Shown here: in pieces, positions 15,844-23,901 of the stretch
Layout of the letters: every line of letters begins with the position of its first letter
How positions within the stretch are numbered: position 1 is the first letter of the stretch
Notes under the pieces: generated by a model
Databases searched by the model: none
What the model was told of the DNA's origin: nothing
Seen by the model: only the letters and a program-made list of their open reading frames with translations
Position numbers and translations under genes: made by a program
Assembly (NCBI GenBank): GCA_025454795.1
Contig: JALONT010000005.1
Location: 44,335-108,334 of the forward strand
DNA: 64,000 nt
DNA from: Bacteroidales bacterium
GTDB taxonomy: Bacteria > Bacteroidota > Bacteroidia > Bacteroidales > VadinHA17
Reading direction: 5' to 3'

Positions 15844-16764
15844 CTATTTGTTTAACCTGAATTTTTCGTTCCCTGTTTTAAAGAAATCAGCTATCTGTCT
15901 TGCTGCAGCAACTCCTGCATTAATATTGGCTTCCTCTGTCTGGGCTCCCATCTTCTTCGCTGTAAATATAAATCTGCCTTTAAACTTCTCGTCGAAAACT
16001 GCCTTGCAGTCAGGTTCGACATCGGACAGATATCTGAAATCAGATCTCTCTTCAAATATTTTCAGAAGACCTTCTTCATCTATCACTTCTTTCCTTGCAG
16101 TATTGACCAGGACTGCACCCTTCGGCATTTTCTTAAGTAGTTCGTAACCTATCGATTTCTTTGTCTTGTCGTTTGCAGGCATGTGCAACGAGATATACTG
16201 GCATTTTGAATAGAGTTCTTCTGTATTTTTGCATGCTTTTATTCCAGCACCTTTCATAACGTCCTCATTCACAAAAGGATCGAATGCAAAGACGACCATA
16301 CCGAATCCTTTTGCTATTTCAGCCATATACTTCCCTACATTTCCAAATGCATGAAGTCCCAGAGTTTTCCCCCTGAGCTCGCTGCCTGATTTTCCGGCGA
16401 ATCCACCACGTGCCTGGAAGAGCATCATTTCAAATGCTAGTTCTGCAACAGCATTGGAATTTTGTCCGGGAGTATTCATCGCCACTACTTTGTGAGCAGT
16501 GCAGGCCGGAAGGTCAAGATTATCGTACCCGGCTCCTGCGCGGACAACGATCTTTAGTTTTTTTGCGGCCTCCAGTACCTGAGGTGTAACAAGATCGCTT
16601 CGCACAATCAGTGCATCAGCATCAGCAACCGCAGTAAGCAATTCCGAGACATCTTTATAGTCTTCCAATAACGCCAGCTGGTGGCCGGCGGCGTCAGTCA
16701 CCTCACGGATCAGGTTAATGGCAACCAGGGCAAACGCTTTTTCTGTTGCAACAAGTATCTTCAT
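15844..16764 (-). CDS. serA: D-3-phosphoglycerate dehydrogenase, type III
   Basis: The enzyme oxidises 3-phosphoglycerate to 3-phosphohydroxypyruvate with NAD+, the first step of serine synthesis. The 306-residue protein has only substrate- and nucleotide-binding domains and no ACT domain. The Rossmann loop reads HAFGNVG, with Ala at the first Gly of the usual GxGxxG. The catalytic Arg is in NTARKEVIDEEG. At the position of the usual catalytic His (TPHxGA) the sequence reads AKKMGAQTEEA, so Lys replaces His, as I recall for type III enzymes of Bacteroides and Entamoeba. I start at the ATG before KILVATEK, ten bases after serC; a further upstream start would overlap serC. Confidence 0.94.
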   Translation of the reverse strand: MKILVATEKAFALVAINLIREVTDAAGHQLALLEDYKDVSELLTAVADADALIVRSDLVTPQVLEAAKKLKIVVRAGAGYDNLDLPACTAHKVVAMNTPGQNSNAVAELAFEMMLFQARGGFAGKSGSELRGKTLGLHAFGNVGKYMAEIAKGFGMVVFAFDPFVNEDVMKGAGIKACKNTEELYSKCQYISLHMPANDKTKKSIGYELLKKMPKGAVLVNTARKEVIDEEGLLKIFEERSDFRYLSDVEPDCKAVFDEKFKGRFIFTAKKMGAQTEEANINAGVAAARQIADFFKTGNEKFRLNK

Positions 16765-16774
16765 ATCTTTTTTT

Positions 16775-17845
16775 TTAATTATTTTTTTCAAATTCTTTCA
16801 TAACATCAACAAGTGCCTGAACGCTCTCCCCGGGAAGGGCATTATAGGTGGAAGCCCTGAAGCCGCCTACTGACCTGTGTCCTGCAATGCCAACCATCCC
16901 TTTTGATTTTGCGAAATCACCGAATGGCTGTTCAAGTTCCTTATATTCATCTGCCATTACAAAACATATGTTCATTATTGATCTGTCTTCCGGATCTTTT
17001 ATTGTCGGGACAAAAAGTTTGTTCCGGTCGATTTCATCATATAAAATCTTTGCCTTCTCTATGTTTTTCTTCTGCATAACCTTGACACCGCCAAGATCCT
17101 TTAGCCATTTCAGAGTTTGCTGTGCAGCGAAAACAGCAAATACCGGGGGAGTATTAAACATGGATTCCGCTTTGATATGTGTCCTGTAATCCAGGATTGT
17201 AGGTATCGGACGTGTCACTTTTCCAAGAACCTCTTCTTTTATGATAACAAATGTAACCCCTGCCGGTGCAAGGTTTTTCTGAGCCCCGCCATAAATTATT
17301 GCATATTTTGAGACATCCACAGGCCGGCTGAAGATATCAGATGACATGTCAGCTACCAGCGGAATTTTTGAATCAGGATCTTTCTTAAGTTCTGTTCCGA
17401 AAATTGTGTTGTTAGTCGTAATATGGAAATAATCAGCATCCTGGGGAACTATATAATTTTTAGGTATATAGTTGAAATTCTTATCTTTTGATGTTGCCAC
17501 TTCAACAGCTTCTCCAAATATTTTAGCCTCTTTAAAAGCTTTACTTGCCCATTCACCGGTAACGAGGTAAGCAGATTTCTTATTCATCATGTTCATTGGT
17601 ACCATTGCAAACTGCATACTTGCACCTCCACCGAGGAAAATAACCTGGTAACCTGAAGGTATTTCAAGCAGTTCCCTGAAAAGTGCAATGGTGTCGTTCA
17701 TGCACGCAATAAATTCCTTGCTGCGATGAGAGATCTCAAGAACAGATAAACCTGAACCTGCAAAATCCTTTATTCCTTCAATGGTCTTGTCAAGTGTGTA
17801 CTGCGGAAGAATTGAAGGTCCTGCATAAAAGTTGTGTTTTTTCAT
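16775..17845 (-). CDS. serC: Phosphoserine aminotransferase
   Basis: SerC transfers the amino group of glutamate to 3-phosphohydroxypyruvate to give phosphoserine; it is a PLP enzyme of class V aminotransferases. The 356-residue protein begins [12 protein letters not shown], a family signature. ISHRSKEF lies near residue 40, [14 protein letters not shown] near 75, and the PLP-binding Lys in [12 protein letters not shown] near 190. The late [15 protein letters not shown] segment closes the active site. I use the ATG in front of [10 protein letters not shown] rather than one three codons upstream. It heads a serC-serA-DUF1015 unit; serB, the phosphatase for the last step, is not in this window. 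Confidence 0.97.
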   Translation of the reverse strand: MKKHNFYAGPSILPQYTLDKTIEGIKDFAGSGLSVLEISHRSKEFIACMNDTIALFRELLEIPSGYQVIFLGGGASMQFAMVPMNMMNKKSAYLVTGEWASKAFKEAKIFGEAVEVATSKDKNFNYIPKNYIVPQDADYFHITTNNTIFGTELKKDPDSKIPLVADMSSDIFSRPVDVSKYAIIYGGAQKNLAPAGVTFVIIKEEVLGKVTRPIPTILDYRTHIKAESMFNTPPVFAVFAAQQTLKWLKDLGGVKVMQKKNIEKAKILYDEIDRNKLFVPTIKDPEDRSIMNICFVMADEYKELEQPFGDFAKSKGMVGIAGHRSVGGFRASTYNALPGESVQALVDVMKEFEKNN

Positions 17846-17890
17846 GATGATCAAATTATATTAATAATAATAAAACCTGTTTACTGTATG

Positions 17891-17898
17891 CAAAATTA
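17891..17898 (-). promoter_or_regulatory. Putative -7 box (TAATTTTG) of the serC unit
   Basis: A minus-strand TAnnTTTG match 46 bases upstream of serC in an AT-rich gap. The AT-rich setting makes a chance match possible, and no -33 element was found. Confidence 0.35.
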
Positions 17899-17948
17899 TA
17901 TTAAAAAAGAGTTCCTATTGTTAAATAATTAACACTAAAACTGTAATA

Positions 17949-18671
17949 TTATAAAATATTATCAACAAGAATCCCACTTTTTATTGCAGGTATTTTTTTT
18001 GTAAAATCTGCTGTAAGGCAGAATTCTATACAATCATCAAGTCCTTTGTCCCTGAGCCTTGTCCTCTGCGCTACCTTCTCTATATAACCCTGAAGGTTAT
18101 CTTTTGCAAGTTCCCACAGATCAATTGCAGCCAGGGTAGAATCACAAATTGTTGTAAACAGATTGCTTTTCATAAGACGTTCGGCGATTGCACCGGCACA
18201 AATGGTATCTTCAAGGTTAAATCTGTTTTTCCATCCTGCACAGAAGAGTACAATATCTTTTCCCCCGCTTATGAGCCAATCGGACAGAGCCGTTATGTTC
18301 AGGAAAGAACCTATCACGACCGTACCGGCAGAGGATGCCAGATTAATAATACTTGTACCGTTTGTGGTGCTGTAGACAATCGTCCTGCCTTCTACTCTTT
18401 CGCGGGTAAAATTAAACGGGGAATTCCCAAAATCGGCAAAATCAAGTACGTACCCATCGCGTTCGGCAGCAACAAGATATCCCTTGTTTTTGTATTCTTT
18501 TGCTTCGCTGACTTCAGAGACAGGTATCAGGGAAAGAGCACCATTCTCAAAAGCCGTACATATTGAAGAGCTGGCACGCAGTATATCGATAATTACGACA
18601 ACCGATCCTGCATGCTGATCATTCTCATACAATGCCGGAGAAAAACATGTTTCAAGCTTTCTTTTTCCCAT
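17949..18671 (-). CDS. comB: 2-phosphosulfolactate phosphatase family protein (ComB)
   Basis: ComB is an Mg-dependent acid phosphatase that removes phosphate from 2-phosphosulfolactate, first described in coenzyme M synthesis. Many non-methanogens carry it, where it may serve sulfonate metabolism. The 240-residue protein has the family marks VVVIIDILRASSSICTAFENGA near the start, AAERDGYVLDFADFGNSP near residue 68, and VYSTTNGTSII near 98. The other steps (ComA, ComC) are not in the window, so its substrate here is open; sulfonolipid or taurine-like metabolism are options. It follows gcvT by 58 bases on the same strand. Confidence 0.9.
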   Translation of the reverse strand: MGKRKLETCFSPALYENDQHAGSVVVIIDILRASSSICTAFENGALSLIPVSEVSEAKEYKNKGYLVAAERDGYVLDFADFGNSPFNFTRERVEGRTIVYSTTNGTSIINLASSAGTVVIGSFLNITALSDWLISGGKDIVLFCAGWKNRFNLEDTICAGAIAERLMKSNLFTTICDSTLAAIDLWELAKDNLQGYIEKVAQRTRLRDKGLDDCIEFCLTADFTKKIPAIKSGILVDNIL

Positions 18672-18729
18672 CAGAATATCACCTTATGATAAAACACAAT
18701 TGCCTCTGAGCCGTTGAGCCGCTGCTCCG

Positions 18730-19833
18730 CTAAGCCTTGTAAAATGGAAGGTTTACAACTTTAGCCTTCAGGTCTTTATTTCTAATTCGGATATATATTA
18801 CTGTATCGGCCTTCCAAAAACCTTTTGTCAGATATGCCATTCCGATACCCTGCTTAAGCATCGGCGACATTGTTCCGGAGGTTACCTCTCCTATAATATT
18901 ACCCTGTGAATCAACCACTTCATAATGCTGCCTGGGAATACCACGATCTATCATGACGAAGCCTTTCAGACTCCGGGTTACACCTTCCTTCTTTTGCTTC
19001 AGCAACATATCTTTATCTATAAACTCCTTATAATCAACAAATTTTGTGATCCAGCCCAATCCGGCTTCTATCGGAGATGTCTGATCATTAATATCATTTC
19101 CGTAGAGGCAGAATCCCATTTCAAGTCGCAGAGTATCCCGTGCACCCAGCCCAATAGGTCTGATCCCAAACTCATCTCCTGCTGTAAAAACTGCATTCCA
19201 GAGTTTAGGTCCATCTTCATTCTTAACATAGATCTCGCATCCACCAGCCCCTGTATAGCCTGTTGTGGAGAATAAAACATTCTTTATACCTGCAAATTCA
19301 ATTTCTTTAAAAGTATAGTACTCCATACCGGTCACCGGCTCCGGAGTAAGTTTCTGCATTGCTTTCAATGCCAGAGGACCCTGTATTGCAAGCTGGGCAA
19401 TTTCATCGGAGGCGTTTACAAGGTCTGAACCAACCTTTAAACCAAACTGCTCTGCATTTCTTACACACCAGCTCCAATCCTTTTCAATATTTGCCGCATT
19501 GACCACCAGAAGATATTTCTCAGTGCTGAATCTGTAAACGAGCAGGTCATCCACAATTCCTCCTTTCCCGTTCGGGAAGCATGAATACTGCACCTTCCCG
19601 TTAAAAAGTACAGAAACATCATTTGAGGTTATATATTGAAGGTAAGGGAGAGCTTTCTGGCCTGTGACCCAGAATTCACCCATGTGTGAGACATCGAAAA
19701 CGCCTGCTTTCCGTCGCACAGTAATATGCTCCTCGTTAATCCCGAAATATTCCACAGGCATATAGTATCCGGCAAAGGGAACCATTTTGGCGCCTGACTC
19801 CTGATGAAATTTTGTAAATGCAGTGTTCTTCAT
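18730..19833 (-). CDS. gcvT: Aminomethyltransferase, T protein of the glycine cleavage system
   Basis: GcvT transfers the methylene group from the aminomethylated H protein to tetrahydrofolate, releasing ammonia. At 367 residues it has the normal length and domain order. Visible signatures are [34 protein letters not shown] near residue 45, [23 protein letters not shown] near 85, [11 protein letters not shown] near 195 and [20 protein letters not shown] near 230, where the conserved Asp contacts folate. The end, [16 protein letters not shown], is typical. The P and H protein genes are not adjacent, as is common in this phylum. A repeat-rich gap of about 400 bases lies upstream. Confidence 0.97.
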   Translation of the reverse strand: MKNTAFTKFHQESGAKMVPFAGYYMPVEYFGINEEHITVRRKAGVFDVSHMGEFWVTGQKALPYLQYITSNDVSVLFNGKVQYSCFPNGKGGIVDDLLVYRFSTEKYLLVVNAANIEKDWSWCVRNAEQFGLKVGSDLVNASDEIAQLAIQGPLALKAMQKLTPEPVTGMEYYTFKEIEFAGIKNVLFSTTGYTGAGGCEIYVKNEDGPKLWNAVFTAGDEFGIRPIGLGARDTLRLEMGFCLYGNDINDQTSPIEAGLGWITKFVDYKEFIDKDMLLKQKKEGVTRSLKGFVMIDRGIPRQHYEVVDSQGNIIGEVTSGTMSPMLKQGIGMAYLTKGFWKADTVIYIRIRNKDLKAKVVNLPFYKA

Positions 19834-19860
19834 TATTGATATCCTATTAAATCAATACTA

Positions 19861-20050
19861 TTAAGTAAATAACTTAAGTTGCTAGTTACTGGATGCTTGT
19901 TGCTTGTTGCTTGTTGTTTGAGAATGAACATTATTAATTTTTAAGTTTAATTTGAAAGATTATTGAAAATATTACATATTTCTCTATTAATCAGAAATTT
20001 AACCAGCAACCAGAAACAAGCAACCAGTAACTTGAGTTAAATATTTAAAA
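19861..20050. repeat. Inverted-repeat element of about 190 bp (MITE-like)
   Basis: The left arm (19861-19921) begins TTAAGTAAATAACTTAAGTT and continues with GTTACTGGATGCTTGTTGCT. The right arm (20001-20050) contains CAACCAGAAACAAGCAACCA followed by GTAACTTGAGTTAAATATTT, the imperfect reverse complement. The arms enclose an AT-rich centre with no reading frame. The left arm also holds short GCTTGTT tandem units. It resembles a small non-autonomous palindromic element; there is no transposase. Confidence 0.65.
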
Positions 20051-20080
20051 GAAACTTACAAAAATCTTCTGTTAAGACTA

Positions 20081-20127
20081 AGCCCCCAAATCCTCCCTCT
20101 GACAATAGACAGGCTCTAATGGGGGCT
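20081..20127. repeat. AGCCCCC/GGGGGCT hairpin
   Basis: A seven-base-pair G/C stem (AGCCCCC with GGGGGCT) encloses about 33 bases. It lies in the 406-base gap between gcvT and the PorE-like gene, downstream of the PorE-like gene on its strand. It may be a repeat or a weak terminator. The rest of the gap, 20128-20239, shows nothing recognisable. Confidence 0.45.
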
Positions 20128-20239
20128 ATAAAGCATTTATAAACTCACAAATTACCTATAGGGCACTGAAGAGCAAATCATGAGTATAATACACTTCTGT
20201 GCAAAACAAAAAAAGTATTCTTTCAGACTCTGCCTGTTA

Positions 20240-22339
20240 TCAGAATTCAAGTATCTTAAATTCTACTCTTCTGTTTTTTGTCCGGCCTGCTGCGGTTGTA
20301 TTTTCTGCAATTGGCTGCGTGGGTCCGTAACCCTTAAATTCAAGTCGTGAGCGGTCTATGCCTTTCTGAGCCAGGTATTCCACAACCGCCTGTGCCCTGC
20401 TTTGAGAAAGCCTGTTATTCAGATCAAGGCTTCCGGTATTATCGGTATGTCCTGATATCTCTATTCTCATCTGTGGAGTGTCTTCAAGTATTGCCACCAG
20501 CCTTTCAATCTCTGCATATGAACTTGTTGTGAGTATAGATTTCCCGGTTTCAAATAATATATTATTGAGTACTACTTTCTTACCGACTTTTACCTTTATA
20601 AGCGATACATCAAGTTTATATACATCTTCAGCATAGTTTGCAGGAATATTTATACGCTTCATATCTGACAGGAATCCTGTGCCCCTCAGATCGACCATAT
20701 ACGATTTCTTTTCAGGGAGTTTAATCCTGTAGCTGCCATCAACATCGGAACTGGCAGTTGTCCCTACAACAAGGTCGGTTGCAAAATCTATAATATCGAC
20801 TTTTGCCATTACCGGGTCTCCTGTCTCGGAATCTTTGATCATACCAATAAGATACAATACTTTTTCTTCAGGAGGTTCAGGAACAACAACCGGTGGAGGA
20901 GCCTGAACAATCTCTTTTATTACTACGACAGTATCCCTTACAACTACGGTATCCGGTTTTGGAGGTTCCACAATTACTGCTACAGGAATGACAACCGGCT
21001 CCGGTGCAAATTTCCATCCCTCGAATATATCAAGACCTCCCATGCTTCCCGGGCGGTTTGAGGCAAAATAAAAGATGGAATCAGAATCTCCGGCTGGATT
21101 AAAAAAGAACTCATCCCATGGGGTGTTGACCGGGTATCCAATATTCATGGCTTTTGTCCAGTTCCCCGTCGAGTCTTTTGCACTAAAGAAGATATCAAAG
21201 CCCCCGATTGAGTTATGGCCTTGTGATCCGAAAAAGAGGGTATCTCCTCTTAACGAAAACCTTAATGATTCCTCGTCATATGGGGTGTTGATAACCGGTC
21301 CGGCGTTGACAGGCTTAGACCACTTACGTTCGTCCAGTTTCTTTATCATATAGATATCCTTGCCGCCAAGACCATCCTTCCTCTCCCCGGAAACGAACCA
21401 AACTTCGTTACCCGACGGTGAAAATGTCAATGAAGATTCCGTTTTTCCGCTGTTAATTTTGAAGGGAACAGACTCAGGTGCTTGCCATTTACCTCTTTTC
21501 TTATTGGACACTTTAATATTACCATCATTTTCATAGCCTGTATAGATGTAGAGTTCTTCTCCTGTAGGACTAAGGTAAAGAGGAGCCTCACATAAGTTGG
21601 TTATCAGCTTTTTCCCTGCAGTTGTTGCAAACATCCACATCCCGTTATTCAAACTGGAAAAGAATATATTCTCATCAAATTTTCCATCGTCATAATTTGT
21701 GCTCGACTTTGACAATTCACGCCTGGATGCAAAGAACATTGTTTTCCGGTCGGCGGAGAAAAGCTCAGCATATTCATCAGAATTCGAATTAATGTTAGAT
21801 CCCATATTGCGGAATCCGACCCTCAGAGTATCTTTTGTAACTTCAAGTGCAGAACCGCACTCTTCAAGATATTTTTTTGCAGAAATAATGTTTTCCTTAG
21901 GTTTTTTAACCGAAGTGTTGAGGTAACCATTGAGTTTGTCAATTGCTTCGGTATACCTCCCGGCATACTGAAGAGCACGTCCGGTGAGAAGTAGTAAATC
22001 CTCTGTCAGCTCACTTCCCTCCTGGATTGATTTCAGGAAAAACCCTGCAGCATTCTCCTTATTATCAGAAAAGAGAGCAGAAACACCTGTTTTGTAATTC
22101 AGTTCACGGTTGGCGCCATTGTAAGCAACTGCTTTCAGGTATTCATCATAAGCGCTTCCAAACCATATACCCTTTCCATCGTAATAATTATCTCCTGCCT
22201 TTACGTGCTTCCAGGCTTCCCTGAAACCTGTTTTATCGTTCTTGAACTCCCTCTTAATCACTTTTATATCTGTCTGCGATCTCATAAGTGGGGAGATAAG
22301 CAGGAGAAACATAACCAGAAAAAGCATTTTATTTTTCAT
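20240..22339 (-). CDS. PorE-like TPR/PD40/carboxypeptidase-regulatory/OmpA protein
   Basis: A 699-residue envelope protein. In order: a signal peptide (to about residue 22), a helical TPR-like region (about 35-150, with YLKAVAYNGANRELNYKTG), PD40 beta-propeller repeats (about 190-430, several F-SPSGNEVWFVSG-like units), a Pro/Val-rich hinge (430-480), a carboxypeptidase regulatory-like beta-sandwich (about 485-575), and a C-terminal OmpA peptidoglycan-binding domain with ISGHTDNTGSLDLNNRLSQSRA. This arrangement matches PorE (PG1058) of the type IX secretion system, which anchors the machinery to peptidoglycan, but paralogues with other roles exist. No other T9SS gene is in the window. The product probably lies in the periplasm at the outer membrane. 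Confidence 0.88.
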   Translation of the reverse strand: MKNKMLFLVMFLLLISPLMRSQTDIKVIKREFKNDKTGFREAWKHVKAGDNYYDGKGIWFGSAYDEYLKAVAYNGANRELNYKTGVSALFSDNKENAAGFFLKSIQEGSELTEDLLLLTGRALQYAGRYTEAIDKLNGYLNTSVKKPKENIISAKKYLEECGSALEVTKDTLRVGFRNMGSNINSNSDEYAELFSADRKTMFFASRRELSKSSTNYDDGKFDENIFFSSLNNGMWMFATTAGKKLITNLCEAPLYLSPTGEELYIYTGYENDGNIKVSNKKRGKWQAPESVPFKINSGKTESSLTFSPSGNEVWFVSGERKDGLGGKDIYMIKKLDERKWSKPVNAGPVINTPYDEESLRFSLRGDTLFFGSQGHNSIGGFDIFFSAKDSTGNWTKAMNIGYPVNTPWDEFFFNPAGDSDSIFYFASNRPGSMGGLDIFEGWKFAPEPVVIPVAVIVEPPKPDTVVVRDTVVVIKEIVQAPPPVVVPEPPEEKVLYLIGMIKDSETGDPVMAKVDIIDFATDLVVGTTASSDVDGSYRIKLPEKKSYMVDLRGTGFLSDMKRINIPANYAEDVYKLDVSLIKVKVGKKVVLNNILFETGKSILTTSSYAEIERLVAILEDTPQMRIEISGHTDNTGSLDLNNRLSQSRAQAVVEYLAQKGIDRSRLEFKGYGPTQPIAENTTAAGRTKNRRVEFKILEF

Positions 22340-22443
22340 AGTACCAAATTTTTTGCACTATAAAAATAGTACTTATTTCCCGTTTTCAAAAACCTTTTTT
22401 ATTATGAGAGGAAACCTGATTCTCTCCGGAAAAAAAATATTCT

Positions 22444-22451
22444 TATATTTG
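22444..22451 (+). promoter_or_regulatory. Putative -7 box (TATATTTG) of the HPt-STAS unit
   Basis: A TAnnTTTG match 47 bases before the HPt gene, in the divergent gap with the PorE-like gene. No clear -33 element is visible. Confidence 0.45.
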
Positions 22452-22498
22452 TTTAATTCTTTGCATCCTAAATAACAGAGCATTCATATCAAACACCT

Positions 22499-22861
22499 AT
22501 GGATTACAAATTCATTAATACCGAATATCTTGACTCGGTATCAGGGGGCGACAATGAAATAATCCGTGAGATTGTTGTCATGTTCGGTGAGCAGGTTGTA
22601 GAAACAGCGAATCAGATGAAGACGCTACTTGCTGAAAGGAACTATACTACCCTGGGGCTTCTTGCCCATAAAGCAAAATCGTCAGTTGCAATTATGGGGA
22701 TGAGCGATCTTGCAGCATTGCTTAAAACCTTTGAGCTTCAGGCAAAGGAGGAGATAGAGACAGAACTTTATGAATCTTATATAAACAGATTTGTGTTTGA
22801 GACGGGTGAAGCGATGAAAGAGCTTAATGAACTGGTTAATAACCGGCTTAAGAAGATTTAA
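22499..22861 (+). CDS. HPt (histidine phosphotransfer) domain protein
   Basis: A stand-alone 120-residue HPt protein, a four-helix-bundle phosphorelay intermediate that carries phosphate between response-regulator domains. The phosphoacceptor is expected to be H57 in LGLLAHKAKSSVAIMG; the nearby Lys and Gly fit the HPt consensus. The N-terminal INTEYLDSVSGGDNEIIREIVVMF is the usual first helix of HPt domains. No hybrid histidine kinase or response regulator is adjacent, so its partners lie elsewhere. Its stop directly abuts the start of a STAS-domain gene, implying tight co-expression. Confidence 0.88.
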   Translation: MDYKFINTEYLDSVSGGDNEIIREIVVMFGEQVVETANQMKTLLAERNYTTLGLLAHKAKSSVAIMGMSDLAALLKTFELQAKEEIETELYESYINRFVFETGEAMKELNELVNNRLKKI

Positions 22862-23197
22862 ATGATCAATATTGAGAAAAGAGATAAAATAAATATTATA
22901 ACTTTCACCGTCGACAAGATCAATGCCCTGATAACCGACGAAATCAGGGAGGAGGTCAACAGAGTTTTCGAGAATGGCGGTTCAAAAGTTATAATTGACC
23001 TTTCAGGTGTTAATTATATAGACAGTTCCGGTTTTGGATGCCTGCTTTCGATCATGAAAACCGCCAGGAATAATTATGGCATTCTTAAGTTTGTCAACCC
23101 TGAACCATCAGTAATGCAGGTACTGGAAACTCTTAACCTGCATACTGTTTTCGAGATATATGACGATCTGGATGTCTGTCTCAGGACATTGAGATAG
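22862..23197 (+). CDS. STAS-domain anti-sigma factor antagonist-like protein
   Basis: A 111-residue SpoIIAA/RsbV-type STAS protein, which in partner-switching binds and inhibits an anti-sigma-like kinase when unphosphorylated. The core VIIDLSGVNYIDSSGFGCLLSIMK holds the expected phosphorylatable Ser (S56 of DSSG). The start codon follows the HPt stop with no gap, so HPt and STAS are translated from one message; this suggests a link between a phosphorelay and a partner switch. A second STAS gene lies at 34171-34509. No RsbW-like kinase is next to either, but the SiaB-type kinase at 27.5-28.0 kb is a candidate relative. Confidence 0.9.
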   Translation: MINIEKRDKINIITFTVDKINALITDEIREEVNRVFENGGSKVIIDLSGVNYIDSSGFGCLLSIMKTARNNYGILKFVNPEPSVMQVLETLNLHTVFEIYDDLDVCLRTLR

Positions 23198-23224
23198 CTT
23201 TCAATCCTGATGAATTCAAATATT

Positions 23225-23827
23225 ATGAGCAAAATACTTTGGAAGCCCGGGACCATGATCTATCCGGTGCCTGCAGTGATGGTAAGTTGCGGATCAGAAC
23301 CTTCTGAATATAATATAATTACAATTTCATGGACAGGGACAATCAACACCGATCCGGCGATGTGCTATATTTCAGTACGGCCTTCACGTCACTCCTATGG
23401 CATTATCAGGAAGAATGGAGAATTTGTCATCAACCTTACAACAAAATCACTTGTATCTGCCACAGACTGGTGTGGTGTTAAATCGGGTAAAGACCATAAT
23501 AAATTTAAGGAAATGGGCCTCACCCCTGTTCCCGCTTCAAAGGTAAAAGCACCATTGATAAAAGAATCACCTGTTAATATTGAATGCATTGTTAAAGAGA
23601 TTAAGGAGCTTGGATCGCACCATATGTTTATTTCAGAGGTGGTGGCGATCAATGCCGATAAAAATTATATTGATGAAAAGAGCGGCGTTTTCAGGCTATC
23701 TGATGCTGAACCAATATGCTATTCCCATGGCAAATACTATGAGACAGGAAAGCTGATCGGAAAATTTGGATTTTCGGTAGAGAAGACAAAAGGAAAGAAA
23801 AAGAAAAAATTGTTTGGCACATCATAA
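23225..23827 (+). CDS. Flavin reductase-like (flavoredoxin-type) protein
   Basis: A protein of about 200 residues of the flavin reductase-like split-barrel family, which binds FMN and transfers electrons from NAD(P)H or ferredoxin. Family marks are PVPAVMVSCGSE, ITISWTGTINTDPAMCYISVRPSRHSY near residue 35, and GEFVINL. The C-terminus ends in a run of basic residues (KTKGKKKKKLFGTS). I start at the ATG giving MSKILWKPG; one five codons upstream is possible. It lies just after the STAS gene on the same strand. The electron donor cannot be read from sequence. Confidence 0.9.
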   Translation: MSKILWKPGTMIYPVPAVMVSCGSEPSEYNIITISWTGTINTDPAMCYISVRPSRHSYGIIRKNGEFVINLTTKSLVSATDWCGVKSGKDHNKFKEMGLTPVPASKVKAPLIKESPVNIECIVKEIKELGSHHMFISEVVAINADKNYIDEKSGVFRLSDAEPICYSHGKYYETGKLIGKFGFSVEKTKGKKKKKLFGTS

Positions 23828-23901
23828 AACTCTTCTCCGGATTATTTGAACCAAAGAATAAATTTAATACCTTCAAATCGAAATAAAAATATCACCTTGT
23901 T

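Noticed and set aside
19861..20050. Inverted repeat as an insertion sequence
   Set aside because: There is no room for and no trace of a transposase reading frame; at most it is a non-autonomous element.
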